The notes under the pieces were generated by a model that was not told the DNA's origin, did no database searches, and saw nothing but the letters and a program-made list of their open reading frames with translations. This document shows, piece by piece, positions 14,592 through 23,893 of a stretch of DNA of 64,000 bases. The number at the start of each line of letters is the position of its first letter. Positions within the stretch are counted from its first letter, which is position 1. Source of the stretch: Capsulimonadaceae bacterium (lineage in GTDB: Bacteria; Armatimonadota; Armatimonadia; Armatimonadales; Capsulimonadaceae); NCBI GenBank assembly GCA_031292625.1, contig JARLGU010000056.1, positions 28,744 to 92,743 on the forward strand, read 5' to 3'. Both the position numbers and the translations under genes were made by a program.

Positions 14592-14984
14592 TATGCTTAC
14601 ACTTACGCGAACACGAATTGCTCAACGTGCTGCCGGCTGGTCCGGCATAGGTTACTGCCTCAAATATCGGTACGAAATTCAGGCCATTGGAGCGCGTGCA
14701 ATGTTAAGGAGGGCCCCATACTTTTGCGGATGCCTGAAATCACGGATAATTGCCGCAGAGATTCATTTTCACGCAAGCGACCGCACACTCAAATACTCGA
14801 ATGCGGTTCCGTTCAAATTAACTTCCAGCACAAGGCTGATGACGCGCTGTAAATAGCAAAAGATTCCCTGACGACCAGCGCAATGTCCGCGAACGCTTTA
14901 CAAGCCGCTCCGTCTCGCGGGTATAATCCGCCTAGATTTTCCGAGGAACGGCGACGAGTGGTCGACCGGCGAGGAGGGCGTGGA

Positions 14985-16172
14985 GTGCTTCGATTTTTGA
15001 CGGCAGGCGAGTCGCATGGCCCGGGATTGACCGCGATTATCGAAGGGTTCCCGGCAGGCGTGACCGTCGACAACGCGTTCATTAACGACCAACTGCGACG
15101 AAGGCAGGGCGGCTACGGACGCGGAGCTCGCCAGAAAATCGAAACTGACACGGTCGAGTACCTTTCGGGCATCCGCTTCGGCAAGACGATGGGCAATCCG
15201 GTAACGATGTTCGTCCGCAACGCGGACTGGGCGAACTGGACGACAAACATGTCCATCGACCCGCTGCCGGAAGGCGCGCAGCTCACGCGCGAAAGTAAAG
15301 TCCCGCGTCCCGGACACGCTGACTATGCCGGAATGCTCAAGTACGGCCACGATTCGTTGCGCCCCGTCCTCGAACGCGCCTCCGCTCGAAACACGGCGAC
15401 ACTGGTTGCCGCCGGCGCTCTTTGCCGCGTTTTGTTGCGTGAGTTCGGAATCACGATCGCATCCCACGTCGTCAATATTGGCGGCATCGCCATCGACACA
15501 AGCAGGATCGATGTTCGTCGCGTCGCGGAGTTGAGCGAGGCGTCGCCGGTGAGCGTCGTGGACAAAGAGGCTGAAGCGCGGATTATTGCGGCGATCGACG
15601 AAGCAAAGCATAACGGCGACACGCTCGGCGGGGTGTTCGAGGTTGTCGTACTCGGCCTCCCGGTTGGCCTGGGCTCATTTTCGAGCTGGGAGACGCGTCT
15701 CGACGGTCAGATTGCGCAAGCGCTGATGGGCATTCAGGCGATCAAGGGAGTCGAGATCGGGCTCGGCTTCGGATGCGCCGATGTGCCTGGCTCACGGGTT
15801 CACGATCCGTTCTTCTACGACGATGCCGAACAGCGCTTCTGGCGCAGTTCCAACAACGCGGGCGGAGTCGAGGGCGGCATAACCAACGGCGAGCCGCTTA
15901 TCGCGCGCGCGGCCATGAAGCCGATCGCAACTCTCATGAAGCAGTTGCCGTCCGTCAACGTCGAAACAAAAGAGGGCGTGCCCGCGTTCGCGGAGCGCTC
16001 CGATGTCTGCGCGGTCCCGGCCGCCGCGGTTGTCGGCGAGGCAATGGTTGGCATCGTCCTTGCCAAAGCGTTTCTCGATAAATTCGGCGGCGACGGCATC
16101 GAGGAAATCCGCGACAACTACAATGCCTACTCGACGCGGCTTGTGCAGCGCACGGCCGCCCAAAGCGAGTAG
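14985..16172 (+). CDS. aroC: Chorismate synthase (GTG start)
   Basis: LRFLTAGESHGPGLTAIIEGFPAG; RRRQGGYGRGARQKIETD; GTG preceded by GAGGAGGGCG. Confidence 0.95.
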   Translation: MLRFLTAGESHGPGLTAIIEGFPAGVTVDNAFINDQLRRRQGGYGRGARQKIETDTVEYLSGIRFGKTMGNPVTMFVRNADWANWTTNMSIDPLPEGAQLTRESKVPRPGHADYAGMLKYGHDSLRPVLERASARNTATLVAAGALCRVLLREFGITIASHVVNIGGIAIDTSRIDVRRVAELSEASPVSVVDKEAEARIIAAIDEAKHNGDTLGGVFEVVVLGLPVGLGSFSSWETRLDGQIAQALMGIQAIKGVEIGLGFGCADVPGSRVHDPFFYDDAEQRFWRSSNNAGGVEGGITNGEPLIARAAMKPIATLMKQLPSVNVETKEGVPAFAERSDVCAVPAAAVVGEAMVGIVLAKAFLDKFGGDGIEEIRDNYNAYSTRLVQRTAAQSE

Positions 16173-16175
16173 CCT

Positions 16176-16757
16176 GTGTCGAACATCGTCTTGATTGGCC
16201 TAATGGGCGCCGGGAAAACAGCCGTAGGGCGAAGGGTCGCGGAAAGAGCAGGCGCGCGCTTTCTAGACACGGACAAGGAGATCGAACGCGAGCAAAACAT
16301 GGCGATCGCGCAGATCTTCACCGAGCGCGGCGAGGCGGGGTTCCGGGCGATCGAGACGCAGTTGCTTCGAGACCTCATCGTACGGTCCGATGCCGAGCGA
16401 ACGCCAAGGCGCTCGCTGAGCGTCGTCCTGTCCACCGGCGGCGGATTGCCCCTCCGCGAGGAAAACGCGCATCTTTTGAGGCGGATCGGACATATTGTAT
16501 GGCTCCGGGCGCGGCCCGAAACAATCGTTGAGCGCGTCGAACGCAAAGTCGCTCTACGGCCCTTGATCGCCGACTACGCCGACGATCTGCTTGGGCGAAT
16601 TTCGCAGTTGCAACAAGAACGTTATCCGAAGTACGAATTGGTGGCGGATTATATTATCGACACCGATCATTGCGTCAATCCAGACCAGGCCGCGGCGCTC
16701 GTTTTCGACCATTGGAAGCGCCACGTCGCCACACCGAGGCATCATGACCGCAGCTAA
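16176..16757 (+). CDS. aroK: Shikimate kinase (GTG start)
   Basis: IVLIGLMGAGKTAVGRRVAERAGARFLDTDKEIE. Confidence 0.93.
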   Translation: MSNIVLIGLMGAGKTAVGRRVAERAGARFLDTDKEIEREQNMAIAQIFTERGEAGFRAIETQLLRDLIVRSDAERTPRRSLSVVLSTGGGLPLREENAHLLRRIGHIVWLRARPETIVERVERKVALRPLIADYADDLLGRISQLQQERYPKYELVADYIIDTDHCVNPDQAAALVFDHWKRHVATPRHHDRS

Positions 16758-17931
16758 TACAACCGAAACCAATCCATCCGTGGAACTAGCCGGCGCATCG
16801 CTGGACGTGCCCGAGACGTATCCGGAGATAGAAGTGCGCGTCGAGCTCGAAACCCGCTCCTACGACATCATCGTTCGCCGCCACATCATCCGCAATTTGG
16901 GCGCGGAAATTGTCAATAACCTTGGGCTGCCGGACGGCCAGGGACGCACCGCGGCGGTTCTAATAAACCCCAAGGTCGACCACTACTACGGGCAGGACAT
17001 CTACAATAGCCTGAAGGACGCCGGGTTCACCCCGCTTCCCATCGTCCTCGTCGCCGGGGAGTGCTACAAGACTCTGCAAACGGCGCGGCGCATTTACCGG
17101 ACGCTATACGAGAAGAGCGTTGATCGCCGCACGTTGATTATCGCGGTCGGCGGAGGCGTCATCGGCGATGTCGCCGGCTTCGTCGCGGCGACCTATCAGC
17201 GCGGCCTCGACTTCATCCAGGTCCCAACGACGCTCTTGGCGCAAGTCGACAGCAGCGTCGGCGGCAAGGTCGGGGTAAATTTCGAGCATGGAAAGAACCT
17301 CATCGGCGCTTTCTACCAGCCCAAGCTCGTGCTGATTGACCCATCGACACTGAACTCCCTGCCTCACCGCGAACGCCGGTCGGGGCTCGCGGAGATCATC
17401 AAGTACGGCGCGATATACGACGAGGGCTTCTACAAAAACGTGGACAACGATGTGATCGGATTGCTCCGGTTGACTTCCACCTATTTGGAGTCGGCGATTG
17501 CGCGCTCTTGCCAGATCAAGGCCGAGGTAGTTGCCCAGGACGAGCGTGAAAACGGGCTGCGCGCCATTCTCAATTTTGGCCACAGCGTCGGGCATGCTCT
17601 GGAATCGCTCACCGGCTATCATGTCTACCGGCACGGAGAGGCCATCGCCGTCGGCATGGTCTCCGCGGCCCTGATCGGCGAGGAGCTTGGGATCACGCCG
17701 CCGTCGGTCACGAGCACGCTTGTCGACACACTGACCAAGGCGAGGTTCCCCATTGGGCTCGACGAGAGACTGTACATTAACGACATTGTCTCCCTGCTGT
17801 CGCTGGACAAGAAGGCGATCGCCGGGAACGTCCGCTTTGTGCTCCTGAACGCTCTTGGACATGCGACGCCGGGACACGAAGTGCCCGAAGAGATCGTCCG
17901 GGCCGCCCTGCAACGGCAGCGAGGTTTCTAG
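16744..17931 (+). CDS. aroB: 3-dehydroquinate synthase
   Basis: AVGGGVIGDVAGFVAATYQRGLDFIQVPTTLLAQVDSSVGGKVGVN. Confidence 0.95.
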   Translation: MTAANTTETNPSVELAGASLDVPETYPEIEVRVELETRSYDIIVRRHIIRNLGAEIVNNLGLPDGQGRTAAVLINPKVDHYYGQDIYNSLKDAGFTPLPIVLVAGECYKTLQTARRIYRTLYEKSVDRRTLIIAVGGGVIGDVAGFVAATYQRGLDFIQVPTTLLAQVDSSVGGKVGVNFEHGKNLIGAFYQPKLVLIDPSTLNSLPHRERRSGLAEIIKYGAIYDEGFYKNVDNDVIGLLRLTSTYLESAIARSCQIKAEVVAQDERENGLRAILNFGHSVGHALESLTGYHVYRHGEAIAVGMVSAALIGEELGITPPSVTSTLVDTLTKARFPIGLDERLYINDIVSLLSLDKKAIAGNVRFVLLNALGHATPGHEVPEEIVRAALQRQRGF

Positions 17932-17932
17932 C

Positions 17933-18136
17933 GTGACTCGCTTACTCGATGCTTTGCTTACGACCTGGATCCTGTTCGTCGCCGTCGTTTACTACGGAGG
18001 CGCCGTCGACGACAGGATAGGATCTCGCACCTGGCTCCTCGGCATCGTCTACGTCGCCATGCTGATCTTCAGCGCGGTCCATGCGTATGTAAAGTATTCG
18101 CGGCAAGCGAAAGAGACTGCCGGTAGCAAGCGGTAA
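17933..18136 (+). CDS. Small membrane protein (GTG start)
   Basis: Two predicted TM stretches, immediately follows aroB. Confidence 0.6.
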   Translation: MTRLLDALLTTWILFVAVVYYGGAVDDRIGSRTWLLGIVYVAMLIFSAVHAYVKYSRQAKETAGSKR

Positions 18137-18141
18137 ACATT

Positions 18142-20136
18142 ATGGCCAACGTGCTCAACGATAAATACGAACTTATTGAGGTATTGGGCGCTCCCGTTGG
18201 CGACTTTGACGGCGTCGCCATTAAAGCGCGAGAAATTGTGAGCGCTGGCTCGGGACGCGTCGTGCTTTTGCGCCAGATTCCCGCGGACGCCGCCGTTCCC
18301 AGCATTCGCGAAGCCGCCTCGCGCGCGTCGACAATCTCCCGTCACCCCAACATCCTGGAGTTTTACGGCTTAACCAAACTGCCCGGCGCGCCGTCCATTC
18401 CGGCAGGCGCTTACGTGGTGTCAGAATACGTTCGCGGAATTTCGTTGCGGGAACGAATACGCCGGATCGCGCCCTTCAGTCTCGTCGTCGCGATCGATAT
18501 CGCCGTGGCAATCGCACAGGCCGCTCAGTTTGCCGCGGAAAAAGGCGTCGCCCATGGCCATCTCTGCGCCGAGCAGGTGATCCTGACGCCGGAAGGGCAA
18601 ATTCGCGTTGCCGATTTCGCGCTCGCCCAGGCTATCCACGATGCCTCCCACAGCGGCCACGATGTTCCCGGAAGCGACGTCAAAGCTTTGGGTTTACTCC
18701 TATTCGAGATGCTTACCGGCGTAGCGCCCGGCACGACTGCCGATGAGGCGTCGCCTCGCGAGTCGAACTCAAACGTGCCGCCCGCGGTCGATGGCATCGT
18801 GCGAAAGGCCCTGGCGTCGAATCCGCGCACAAAATACCCGTCGATGGCGGCCCTGCTCTCCGACCTGCTCAATGCGCGTGAGGACATAAAAAACGGCAAG
18901 CCGCTCACCTGGACGCCGCAGACAAGCACCCAGCAGCGCCCTGCCTCAGGCCTTCTCTCGCAAGCGGCGGACGAGATCGCCCGCGAAGAAAAGAGCGCTA
19001 ACGTCGCCGAGGTGGTTTACGACGAGTCGCAGCCCGGCGGCACGTGGCTGAGTAAACTCGTCGCGATCCTTTTCGTCGTCGTCGTGCTTGGCATTCTCGC
19101 GGCTGTTTTCTTGGCCGCCCGCATGCTCACCGTGCCGGCGGATACGGTCGTTCCGAACATGGTAGGGAAGTCATATTCGGACGCGCAGCAAATTGCCAAG
19201 TCCAATCACTTCAATCTCGTTGTCGAAAAGCACGACTACAGCGATACATGGCCGACAAACACGGTAATGTCGCAGGATGTCATCGAGGGCCGCCAGATTA
19301 AGTCGGGCAAGGACGTCGGCGTTGAAATAAGCGACGGTCCTCCGCTCTCGACGGTGCCAGATCTTACGCAGGTTACGACCGCACGCGCGAAGCAGATGAT
19401 CCTTGGCGCCGGCCTGCCGGTGGGAACGGTGACGCCGCAATACAACGATGTCGTTCCGGTCGGCATCGTAACCGGTCAAGACCCGCCGCCCAATGCCAAC
19501 GTATCGCATAAAACGCCGGTCAACATCACCGTGAGCAAGGGACCAAGCCCTCCACCCACGCCAACCGGACTATCCGCGAGCGCGACGGTCCAGGGCGAGA
19601 TCGATCTCTCGTGGAACGAAGTGGCGACCGCAAGCTCGTACAATGTCTATCGCGATGGAAAGAAGCTGGTCAGCGGCCTCGCGCAATCAGGCTACTCGGA
19701 TGTTCGCCTCGGGGCGTCGGAGACGCATAACTACTCGGTGACGGCAGTTAACGTGAACGGCGAATCCGCCCAGAGCGAGCAGGTGTCGTCGACGACGCTC
19801 ACAGATACCGGCGTGCCGGTCGATCAGACGGCGCCGCCGCCCGTCTCGGCGGCACCGCCCGCCCCCGCGCCTTCGTCGACATCGGCGACCGGCTCTGCCG
19901 GATCGTCTGCTGCGGGCCCCCGCCAGCGCCAATTCCACATTCACTTCCGCGTTCCTCACGGAGGAACACAGCATAACGTCCAGATCGAGATTCAGGACGC
20001 GACGGGAACGAACGTCGTCTACGATGAGGTGCGAGAACCTGGGCAGGTCATCGACCAAACATTCTCCGCATTCGGAAACAAGGTAATTATCCGGATCTAC
20101 CTGGACGGCAAGCTAGTCAAGCAACAGATTAAGTAG
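18142..20136 (+). CDS. PASTA/FN3 domain membrane protein with catalytically degenerate Ser/Thr kinase-like domain
   Basis: Kinase-like N-lobe/C-lobe with HGHLCAEQV in place of HRDxKxxN and DFA in place of DFG; TM; two PASTA repeats (VVPNMVGKSYSDAQQIAKS..., TVPDLTQVTTARAKQMILGAG...); one FN3 (PTGLSASATVQGEIDLSWNEV). Confidence 0.85.
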   Translation: MANVLNDKYELIEVLGAPVGDFDGVAIKAREIVSAGSGRVVLLRQIPADAAVPSIREAASRASTISRHPNILEFYGLTKLPGAPSIPAGAYVVSEYVRGISLRERIRRIAPFSLVVAIDIAVAIAQAAQFAAEKGVAHGHLCAEQVILTPEGQIRVADFALAQAIHDASHSGHDVPGSDVKALGLLLFEMLTGVAPGTTADEASPRESNSNVPPAVDGIVRKALASNPRTKYPSMAALLSDLLNAREDIKNGKPLTWTPQTSTQQRPASGLLSQAADEIAREEKSANVAEVVYDESQPGGTWLSKLVAILFVVVVLGILAAVFLAARMLTVPADTVVPNMVGKSYSDAQQIAKSNHFNLVVEKHDYSDTWPTNTVMSQDVIEGRQIKSGKDVGVEISDGPPLSTVPDLTQVTTARAKQMILGAGLPVGTVTPQYNDVVPVGIVTGQDPPPNANVSHKTPVNITVSKGPSPPPTPTGLSASATVQGEIDLSWNEVATASSYNVYRDGKKLVSGLAQSGYSDVRLGASETHNYSVTAVNVNGESAQSEQVSSTTLTDTGVPVDQTAPPPVSAAPPAPAPSSTSATGSAGSSAAGPRQRQFHIHFRVPHGGTQHNVQIEIQDATGTNVVYDEVREPGQVIDQTFSAFGNKVIIRIYLDGKLVKQQIK

Positions 20137-20162
20137 ATGTCCAGAGAATCCGCAGGAAAGTT

Positions 20163-20819
20163 ATGATTAAGATAAGCCCATCGATGTTAGCCGCCGATTT
20201 CGGCGCATTTCGCCAATCCGCCGACGCCCTTGTCGCAGGGAAAGCGGACTACCTGCATTTTGACGTGATGGACGGCCGGTATGTCCCGAATATCACGTTC
20301 GGTCCGGAACTGCTGCGCGCCTTGCGTCCGGGTATGGATGCCAAGTTCGACACGCACTTGATGATCCTCGAACCCGACCGCTACATCGCCGATTTCGTGG
20401 CGGCCGGCTCCTACATGATCACCGTACATCCGGAGGTTTGCTACCACATCCACCGGGTCGTCCACCAGATTAAAGAGACCGGGGCGAAAGCCGGCCTCGC
20501 ACTCAATCCAGGCACGCCGATCGAAGCCATTGAGTGCCTGCTTCCCGATATTGATCGCGTGCTCGTGATGACGGTCAACCCCGGCTTCGGAGGCCAGAAG
20601 TTCATCGAATCGACGCTGCCGAAGATCACGGCCCTGCGCGAGCGGGCGAGACGCGATAACCTCTCGTTCGAGATCGCGGTCGACGGCGGGATCAGCGCCG
20701 CCAATGTCGCCCGCGTCGCTCAGGCAGGCGCGGACGTGTTTATCGCGGGTTCATCGGTGTTTGCGCACCCGGACGGACCAGCGGCGGGAATCGCCGCAAT
20801 CCGGGCAGCGGCGGAATAG
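20163..20819 (+). CDS. rpe: Ribulose-phosphate 3-epimerase
   Basis: KISPSMLAADFGAF, HFDVMDGRYVPNITFGP, MTVNPGFGGQKFI, VDGGI. Confidence 0.96.
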   Translation: MIKISPSMLAADFGAFRQSADALVAGKADYLHFDVMDGRYVPNITFGPELLRALRPGMDAKFDTHLMILEPDRYIADFVAAGSYMITVHPEVCYHIHRVVHQIKETGAKAGLALNPGTPIEAIECLLPDIDRVLVMTVNPGFGGQKFIESTLPKITALRERARRDNLSFEIAVDGGISAANVARVAQAGADVFIAGSSVFAHPDGPAAGIAAIRAAAE

Positions 20820-20902
20820 GCGGATGGGACGCGATGAGGGGCATTCCGGCGCACGGAGCCGGCTCGCACGCAATTAAAATGCCGTCACAATAATTGGCAA
20901 CA

Positions 20903-20946
20903 TTTAAAAGCGGTTTAACGGAGGCTTAACATTGGGGGCTTATACT
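20903..20946 (+). promoter_or_regulatory. Pho-box-like direct-repeat array with -10 TATACT
   Basis: TTTAAA (20903), TTTAAC (20914), CTTAAC (20925), exact 11-bp period, then TATACT at 20941, 10 bp after the last repeat. Confidence 0.45.
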
Positions 20947-20952
20947 ATCAGT

Positions 20953-21025
20953 GTGGCAAGGTTTCGTGCCTCCACATTGCTCATCCCTCGTCTTGCCGCC
21001 GCCGAAAGGCCGGCGGCATTTTTTT
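20953..21025 (+). ncRNA. Candidate small RNA (about 73 nt)
   Basis: Stem CAGTGTGG/CCACATTG with inner AGG/CCT downstream of TATACT, ending in a canonical intrinsic terminator; no ORF. Confidence 0.4.
20995..21025 (+). terminator. Rho-independent terminator
   Basis: GCCGCCG-CCGAAAGGC-CGGCGGC followed by ATTTTTTT. Confidence 0.85.
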
Positions 21026-21088
21026 CACTGCGCGAGGACGCTGTGGTATCATAGAATTGCACGAATACCCCACTTTGGATGAACCCGC

Positions 21089-21514
21089 TTGAACCACCTT
21101 TCCGACAGCGCTCAACTCAATATACGCATCATTGTGATTATGGTCTTCTTCCTCGCGCTTGCGCTCGGGGCGAGAAAGAAATGGATCACCGTCAAGGAGC
21201 TCGTCGCGACTGGCGCCGTCCTGACCGTTTCATCCGCGTTCATCATCTACCCTTATTGCGCCAGGTCGATGGTCCAGATCTACGGCTACAGCCAGAAGGC
21301 CCTCATCTGGGCCGCCGTGCCGACCCTCATATTCACGATAGCCCTCGGCGCCGCAATCGCGATCATGGTGCGACGCCTCCGAGACGCTCCCGAGAACGCG
21401 AATCCGTCGCACAAGAAAGCGCGGGGCAAGCCGGCCGCTAAAGCCGCCCCAACCGAACCGGCCGGACCGCCCCCAAAGCCGTTGCGCAAGCGCGGCGGCA
21501 AGCGTCGGTTCTAA
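21089..21514 (+). CDS. Small hypothetical membrane protein (TTG start)
   Basis: Three hydrophobic segments and a basic C-terminal tail (PPPKPLRKRGGKRRF). Confidence 0.6.
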   Translation: MNHLSDSAQLNIRIIVIMVFFLALALGARKKWITVKELVATGAVLTVSSAFIIYPYCARSMVQIYGYSQKALIWAAVPTLIFTIALGAAIAIMVRRLRDAPENANPSHKKARGKPAAKAAPTEPAGPPPKPLRKRGGKRRF

Positions 21515-21572
21515 CGCGGACATCCTGGCGCGTGGACAAGGCATTGCGGTCTTATGGGGATCTGAATGTCGC

Positions 21573-22679
21573 CTACCCAGCCGCAACGGTGGAGCGTTCG
21601 GCGCGGATGCGGTTACGGAAGAGCGCGGGACGGCGGGTTTCCTGGTAGAAGACATCGCGCGCGCGGTCGTCGTCGGATGCAATAAGCTGAGTGCCCCCGC
21701 GAAGCCCGGCGACCAGTTCGCTGAAGACGGTATCGGAGACGTGCGTATCGTAGCCCATCAGATACCCGAAGCGCAAAGTCGAGAGAATGCGCACCCCTTC
21801 CTCAACGGACAACCGCTCGGCATCGCGAAGCTGGTGCTGAGCGTTCTGCACCAGATCTTCCATCTCCGCCGCACGGGTTCGTATAAGAAGTTCGCGCGCG
21901 CCTGCCTCTTCGGCCTCAAGATACGTGGCGACGGCAGTGATCTTGCCAACCGTCTGCGCCTCTGTCCAGCCCATCGAGACGGCGTTGGACACCTGGTAGA
22001 TGTTCCCCGCCATCTCAGTACCCTCGCCGTACAGGCCGCGAACGGCGGCATCCAGGCTGTTGGCGGCTTGCCACGTGGACGGCAGGCGGTGCAACAGCGC
22101 GAGGGCTGGAAGGTGCACCATGATCGACACCCGCAGGCCCATGCCGCAGTTCGCAAGCGATGCCGTCAGATAGCCGAGATGCTTGTCGTACGCAATCGGC
22201 AGTTCCTGCGACAATGCATCGTCGATTGCGTCCGCTTTGCGCCTGGCGGCGTCGGCCTGCATGCCGGGCAGGATGACCTGTATGCGAATGTGGTCCTCTT
22301 CGTTGATCAGGACGCTAACCGACTGGTTGTCGTCGACAAGCGCGAATCGATGTTTGCCGGCGCGGACATGCGCGACGCTGGTGAGATGCGAATCGACCAG
22401 AGCGGCTTTTTCCTGATCGTTGAGGGCCGAAATATCCACCGTGTGCATCGAGCGGAAAGCCTTTTCCTGGACACGGTGTGCGGCGGTAAGGACAATCTTG
22501 GCGACGCGCGCGAGATCGGCATCGGACGCCATGTGCGGAAAGATCGCGCCGGAAACGTTGCGTGCGAGTCTGGCGCGGGTCGAGAGGACGACATCGGACA
22601 GACTCGCCGAGCCACTGATCCAGGACGGCGACTTGCCAGTGCCGGAGCCTGGAATGGCAAGTCGCGCAGGCGCCTTCAT
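21573..22679 (-). CDS. mcsB: Protein arginine kinase (ATP:guanido phosphotransferase)
   Basis: VVLSTRARLARNVSGAIFP; HLGYLTASLANCGMGLRVSIMVHLPAL. Confidence 0.94.
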   Translation of the reverse strand: MKAPARLAIPGSGTGKSPSWISGSASLSDVVLSTRARLARNVSGAIFPHMASDADLARVAKIVLTAAHRVQEKAFRSMHTVDISALNDQEKAALVDSHLTSVAHVRAGKHRFALVDDNQSVSVLINEEDHIRIQVILPGMQADAARRKADAIDDALSQELPIAYDKHLGYLTASLANCGMGLRVSIMVHLPALALLHRLPSTWQAANSLDAAVRGLYGEGTEMAGNIYQVSNAVSMGWTEAQTVGKITAVATYLEAEEAGARELLIRTRAAEMEDLVQNAQHQLRDAERLSVEEGVRILSTLRFGYLMGYDTHVSDTVFSELVAGLRGGTQLIASDDDRARDVFYQETRRPALFRNRIRAERSTVAAG

Positions 22680-22894
22680 AGCGTCTTGCCCGTGTGACGC
22701 GATGTGCCGTGCATGCTGATCAAAGCCTGCTGCACGACATCCGCGAAGACCTCATAGCACGTTTCGCAACCGAGAAACCCATCCGCATAGATGCGATCGA
22801 GCCGGGTATGACACGTCGGACATGCCGGAGACGGCATCAGGTCCTCTCCGTCGCGCCCCTCAAACAACCCGAGCTGATCGTTTTCACCTATCAT
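22676..22894 (-). CDS. mcsA: McsA-like zinc-finger protein, minimal single-finger form
   Basis: CPTCHTRLDRIYADGFLGCETCYEVFADVVQQALISMHGTSRHTGK resembles the C-proximal zinc finger of McsA; 4-nt overlap with mcsB. Confidence 0.75.
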   Translation of the reverse strand: MIGENDQLGLFEGRDGEDLMPSPACPTCHTRLDRIYADGFLGCETCYEVFADVVQQALISMHGTSRHTGKTL

Positions 22895-22913
22895 GAACTT
22901 CGATTACATCGCC

Positions 22914-23792
22914 CTAAAAGGCGACTCCGGTCTCCCGAGTATGCTGCCGGAAAAGACCGATGACACGTCCGGTCACGGGGCCCGGCTTGCCAGTCCCGAT
23001 TGAGCGGCCATCCAGAACAACGGCGGGAATGACTTCCGCCCCCGTCCCGGTCAAGAAACACTCGTCAGCGGTGTAGATGTCGTACGGCGTCAGCAGCGCT
23101 TCATCGACCTGAATGCCAGCGGCTCTGGCAACTTGGATGACGGTGGTACGGGTGATGCCAACCAGTCCGCACGTGCTGGGCGGAGGCGTCCTAATTACGC
23201 CATTCTTGACGATAAAGATGTTGTCGCCCGTGCATTCCATCACATAGCCTTCGAGGTTAAGCATGACGCCTTCGCCGACGCCGGCGCGGTTTGCTTCCAT
23301 CTTGGCCTGTATGTTGTTCGTGTACTTGCCCGTGCACTTGATGCGCGGATCGGACACGAACGTCGGCGGAACGCGGGTTGACACCGTGATCATCGTTAAT
23401 CCGTTGTCATACATCGCCTGCGGGTAAAGCGTAAGCTGCTCGGTGGAGATGTACACGTTCGCCGGACCGTTTGAATGCTTGGGATCTAGCCCCAAGAACG
23501 TCCCGCGCGTGATGGTCAAGCGAATGTAGCCGTTCTGGTGATCGTTGACGCGGCACAATTCGAGAAGCGAGTTGCGCATCACATCCTGCGTGACCGGCAG
23601 ATCGATCGCCAGGGCCTTCGCGGAATAGTACATGCGATCCAAGTGCTCATCGAGCTTGAAAACCTTACCGTTGTAACTGCGAATGCCCTCAAAAGCGCCA
23701 TCGCCGTAGAGCAAACTATGATCGTAAAGGGGGGCGGTCGCCTGCTCATAAGGGACCAGGGTACCGTTAATGTGGACGAACTTCTGACTCAT
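22914..23792 (-). CDS. ilvE: Branched-chain amino acid aminotransferase (class IV)
   Basis: HSLLYGDGAFEGIRSYNGKVFKLDEHLDRM; KYTNNIQAKMEA; TGTGAEVIPAVVLDGR. Confidence 0.93.
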   Translation of the reverse strand: MSQKFVHINGTLVPYEQATAPLYDHSLLYGDGAFEGIRSYNGKVFKLDEHLDRMYYSAKALAIDLPVTQDVMRNSLLELCRVNDHQNGYIRLTITRGTFLGLDPKHSNGPANVYISTEQLTLYPQAMYDNGLTMITVSTRVPPTFVSDPRIKCTGKYTNNIQAKMEANRAGVGEGVMLNLEGYVMECTGDNIFIVKNGVIRTPPPSTCGLVGITRTTVIQVARAAGIQVDEALLTPYDIYTADECFLTGTGAEVIPAVVLDGRSIGTGKPGPVTGRVIGLFRQHTRETGVAF

Positions 23793-23893
23793 CGCGAACC
23801 TCCTCGGCTCCAGGATCAGTATAGCACAGGCGTAAAACCGATTTCAAGCAGGATGAGCATGGGCGCCTAAGCCAATCGCGCTAACGCGGCGCC

